Positions 32,020 through 34,361 of a stretch of DNA of 34,361 nt are shown here, piece after piece. Made by a program: the position numbers and the translations under genes. The notes beneath the pieces were generated by a model. It was not told where the DNA came from. It worked only from the letters and a program-made list of their open reading frames with translations, and did no database searches. The stretch covers positions 1 to 34,361 of the forward strand of contig JAICIG010000021.1 in NCBI GenBank assembly GCA_025924495.1. The letters run 5' to 3'. This DNA is from Pirellulales bacterium. GTDB lineage: Bacteria > Planctomycetota > Planctomycetia > Pirellulales > JAICIG01. How positions within the stretch are numbered: the stretch's first letter is position 1; every line of letters starts with the position of its first letter.

Positions 32020-33198
32020 TCAGTAACGAATCACCTTCCAACGCAGCATCCAAAGCCCCCACAAGGCCAGCACGGCATTGCCGAGCCAGACGATATAGGC
32101 GTGGAACGCGCCGCTTTTTGCCTGTTCAACGCCGAACACGAGCAATGGATAATAGATGATCAAAATGGGGCCAAAACAGAGAAAGAAACTGGTGAGAAAG
32201 TCGGCGTTGCGGCGCCAAATGGCCATCGGTACGCCGATCAAGGCGAAGCAAAGGCAGCTGAAGCCCGCCGACCAGCGGCGCGGCGGTTCGGTATCGAGCC
32301 GATACAGCCAGTTAAGCTTGTCCTGAATGATGTTCGCTTCGAGCTTCCAATCCTGCGAGTCGTAGACTTCGAAGTCGCCGGTCAACAGCGGCAGGGCCAG
32401 CTCGGCCGCCCGATGCCGTTTGTAATCTGCGAGTTCTGCTTCAACTCGCTCGCGCTCGCGCGGAATCAGACTCAGCGGCACGCGTGTGGGAATTCGCGAG
32501 TTGTCGCCGCTGCGGCTGACCTCATCCAGCGGAATCTCGTGCTCGAAGACATCCAGGACGGCAGACCCTTGTCCTTGAATCTCGATGCTGGCCTCGTAAC
32601 AGACGACTCGCAAGAGTTCTCCATCACTGAGCAGTTCGGCCTCGCGGGCCATCACGGTCATCGGCGGCTGGTCGTCGGACGTGATGTTGAAGGTCGGTTG
32701 GATCAGTCGCTTGCCTTCAACCGCCTTGACCATGATCGAAATGTTGCGAGTCGTATACGATCGCTGCGTGCGCAGCATGCTGTACACGATATCTTCGACG
32801 GACTCGATTACCACGCGTTGAATGCCGCGCTGGCCCCAGGTGACGGCCACGTCATTCAGCCAGACGGTGAGCAGGCTCAGCAGGAACGAGAGGATAAAGC
32901 AGGGCCAGATCACGGCCATTGGGCTAATGCCGAGCGATTTGATCGCCACCACTTCGTTCGAACCCGACATGCGGCCATAGACGCTTGACGCCGCGAACAG
33001 AATGGTCGCCGGAATCGTATAGCGCAGCATGTCGGGCAGCACATACGGAACCAGCAGCACGACCTGCTGCGGCCCCAGCCCTTGGTCTTTGGCCTGCTTC
33101 ACCAAGCCGACAATCAGCAACATCACCGTCAAGCCGGTCAGCGCAACCAGGAAGACCTTCAGCAGTTCCGACAAAACGTAGCGGGTAAGCATGCGCAT
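32020..33198 (-). CDS. LptF/LptG-family permease of lipopolysaccharide export
   Basis: A 392-residue member of the YjgP/YjgQ family. An N-terminal pair of helices (about 7-33 and 49-70) and a cytoplasmic helix-turn around IKSLGISPMAVIWP, the region that meets the LptB ATPase, are followed by another helix (about 98-118) and a periplasmic domain (about 120-300), and then three C-terminal helices (about 308-385). LptF and LptG form the membrane part of the LptB2FG transporter that pulls lipopolysaccharide out of the inner membrane. Only one of the pair lies in this window. I cannot tell F from G. No strong ribosome site. It points to a Gram-negative type envelope. Confidence 0.88.
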   Translation of the reverse strand: MRMLTRYVLSELLKVFLVALTGLTVMLLIVGLVKQAKDQGLGPQQVVLLVPYVLPDMLRYTIPATILFAASSVYGRMSGSNEVVAIKSLGISPMAVIWPCFILSFLLSLLTVWLNDVAVTWGQRGIQRVVIESVEDIVYSMLRTQRSYTTRNISIMVKAVEGKRLIQPTFNITSDDQPPMTVMAREAELLSDGELLRVVCYEASIEIQGQGSAVLDVFEHEIPLDEVSRSGDNSRIPTRVPLSLIPRERERVEAELADYKRHRAAELALPLLTGDFEVYDSQDWKLEANIIQDKLNWLYRLDTEPPRRWSAGFSCLCFALIGVPMAIWRRNADFLTSFFLCFGPILIIYYPLLVFGVEQAKSGAFHAYIVWLGNAVLALWGLWMLRWKVIRY

Positions 33199-33562
33199 GG
33201 TCGGCGAAGTGTCGTCGGGCCCGCAGGAAGCGTCAAGGGCAGTCCTTTAGCCGAAGTCGCAATGCAAAAACAGCTTCTGCTAGCAAAGGCGCTCAGCCCC
33301 CCGTCACTCGGCGCTATGGTTACTTCCGCTCCGCAGCTATTCTGCGGCGAGTTCGCCATTTCCCATTCCGCGCCGAAGCCAGGCAATCTGCGTCAATTGA
33401 GCCGTGCTAGACCTGCCGGACGCCCGACCCGCTCTTCAATCTCTTCCGCATCCCGCATTCATAAGGCCCGCGTTGACATGCGGCGCAATCCTGTGCTAAC
33501 GTCGCCGCCGCCGATGCAATTCGGCAGCCTTTTTTCGCACGTTGATTTTTGAACAGGGCTCA
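33199..33562. other. Divergent spacer between the LptF/G permease and phosphatase genes
   Basis: About 364 bases with no supportable gene. It contains a hairpin CCGCAG-CTATT-CTGCGG (33331-33347). Divergent promoters are expected here but none is clear. Confidence 0.5.
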
Positions 33563-34361
33563 ATGACTTCTGCGGTTCTCCCGGTCAAACGTTCAGGCGG
33601 CATTCGCCTGGTCGTGCGTCGATTGTTGTTCTCCTTGCTAGCCATAGCGGCAGGCATCGGAGGGTATTTCTGGTTCTGGCATACGCACTTGAAGCGTTTT
33701 CAGGCCGTGCGACCCGGCGTGCTCTATCGAACTGGTCAGCCCACCGAGTTTGGCTTGCGCTGGCTGGTCCGCCAGTACGGCGTGAAGACCGTATTGAGCC
33801 TGCAACTGTACGATTTCCGCCTACACCGCGGATTTCTCGATCCTGGCCGGCCCAGCGGCGAGCGCGAATCGCTGTACGTCGCCCAACTTGGCGCACAGCC
33901 GGTGCAATGGGCGATGGGGGAAGAGAAGAGCTGGCCTTGGCTGACCCCCTGGCAGTTTGAGCAGTTTTACAAGCTCTTCGACGATCCGGCGAATTGGCCC
34001 GTGGCCGTGCATTGCCAAGGGGGCCGCCACCGCACCGGCACGGTATCCGCACTATTCCGGTTGGAATACGATCGCTGGCCCGTCGAACGCGCGCTCGCCG
34101 AGATGTACTCGTTCAAGTTCGGAGGCGCCATTCGCCTGCAAGAGAAGAATCTGCGCACCTACCTGCCGCGACCGCGACCGGAAGAAAATGAGTGGGCCGA
34201 ATTGCGCCGCCATTGGCAGCCGCTCGTAGGCAAAGCGCCCCTGACCGATTTCGCAGACCTGGTTCGTCGTTTGCGCGCAGCGCGAGGCGACGCTCAAATG
34301 GAACAGGCCTTGTCGGAGTATTTCCAGCAGGAGCGCCCCTTCGCACTGCCGTTGGCTCAGA
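33563..34361 (+). CDS. Membrane-anchored dual-specificity-type phosphatase, partial at window end
   Basis: An open frame from the ATG at 33563 runs to the window edge (266 complete codons, no stop), so the C-terminus is missing. An N-terminal basic stretch and one hydrophobic helix (about 20-40) precede a phosphatase domain. The active-site loop is VHCQGGRHRTG (149-159), giving the Cys-x5-Arg signature with Cys151 and Arg157. The early VRPGVLYRTGQPTE segment is typical of DSP10/SiW14-like tyrosine and inositol phosphatases in bacteria. Its domain should lie outside the membrane if the helix is an anchor. Substrate unknown. It is divergent from the LptF/G permease. Confidence 0.85.
   Translation, partial: MTSAVLPVKRSGGIRLVVRRLLFSLLAIAAGIGGYFWFWHTHLKRFQAVRPGVLYRTGQPTEFGLRWLVRQYGVKTVLSLQLYDFRLHRGFLDPGRPSGERESLYVAQLGAQPVQWAMGEEKSWPWLTPWQFEQFYKLFDDPANWPVAVHCQGGRHRTGTVSALFRLEYDRWPVERALAEMYSFKFGGAIRLQEKNLRTYLPRPRPEENEWAELRRHWQPLVGKAPLTDFADLVRRLRAARGDAQMEQALSEYFQQERPFALPLAQ

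Noticed and set aside
31867..32988. 373-codon plus-strand frame over the LptF/G gene
   Set aside because: Antisense shadow of a well supported gene.

Overview
The window looks like chromosomal DNA from a planctomycete, probably of the Pirellulales type. The evidence is the high GC content, a very large secreted quinoprotein with the planctomycete N-terminal LExxExRxML-type motif and DUF4214 repeats, a ThiD2-ThiE thiamine enzyme, a stand-alone ClpC, and many short operons separated by hairpin-rich spacers. There is no rRNA, complete tRNA, CRISPR array, integrase or transposase. I place the phylum with good confidence and nothing below it.

Layout. 0.2-1.35 kb (minus strand): three small membrane-anchored stress-type proteins led by a CsbD-like protein, with a long hairpin between the first two genes; bases 1-180 hold no gene I can defend. 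2.1-4.05 kb: a signal peptide peptidase SppA closed by a strong terminator, then a spacer with two REP-like hairpins and a nucleoside phosphorylase-like gene. 5.2-6.8 kb (minus): a translationally coupled trio, made of a small WDSYGA-motif protein, a small LWRRI-motif protein and a glycosyltransferase-like protein. 6.9-10.1 kb (minus): a membrane TPR-like protein plus ClpC, with a recognisable promoter and its own terminator. 10.2-12.0 kb: divergent from clpC, an unusual Clp_N + ThiD2 + ThiE fusion. 12-15.9 kb: a TlpA-like thioredoxin, a CNNM/CorC membrane protein, a CYTH-domain protein, and a protein built of four 75-residue tryptophan-rich repeats. 16-21.5 kb: a secreted quinoprotein, a secreted EF-hand protein, a DJ-1/PfpI protein and a small secreted SH3-like protein. 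21.7-23.4 kb: a TrkA-type potassium channel with an altered selectivity filter, divergent from a two-helix membrane protein. 23.6-30.4 kb (plus): an envelope glycan/lipid-modification cluster, made of an alkaline-phosphatase-fold transferase, a DegT aminotransferase, a polyprenyl-phosphate-type glycosyltransferase and a large polytopic membrane protein. 30.3-33.2 kb (minus): a TlpA-like lipoprotein and an LptF/LptG permease. 33.56 kb to the end (plus): the start of a membrane-anchored dual-specificity-type phosphatase, cut by the window edge.

The genes fall into three themes: envelope building and quality control (SppA, LptF/G, the transferase cluster, thioredoxins, phosphatase), stress proteolysis (ClpC and its neighbours), and secreted planctomycete-specific proteins. 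The most interesting items are the Clp_N-ThiD2-ThiE fusion facing clpC across a promoter whose -35 box is overlapped by an inverted repeat, the four-fold 75-residue repeat protein, and the small WDSYGA/LWRRI gene pair whose first gene starts directly after the clpC terminator.
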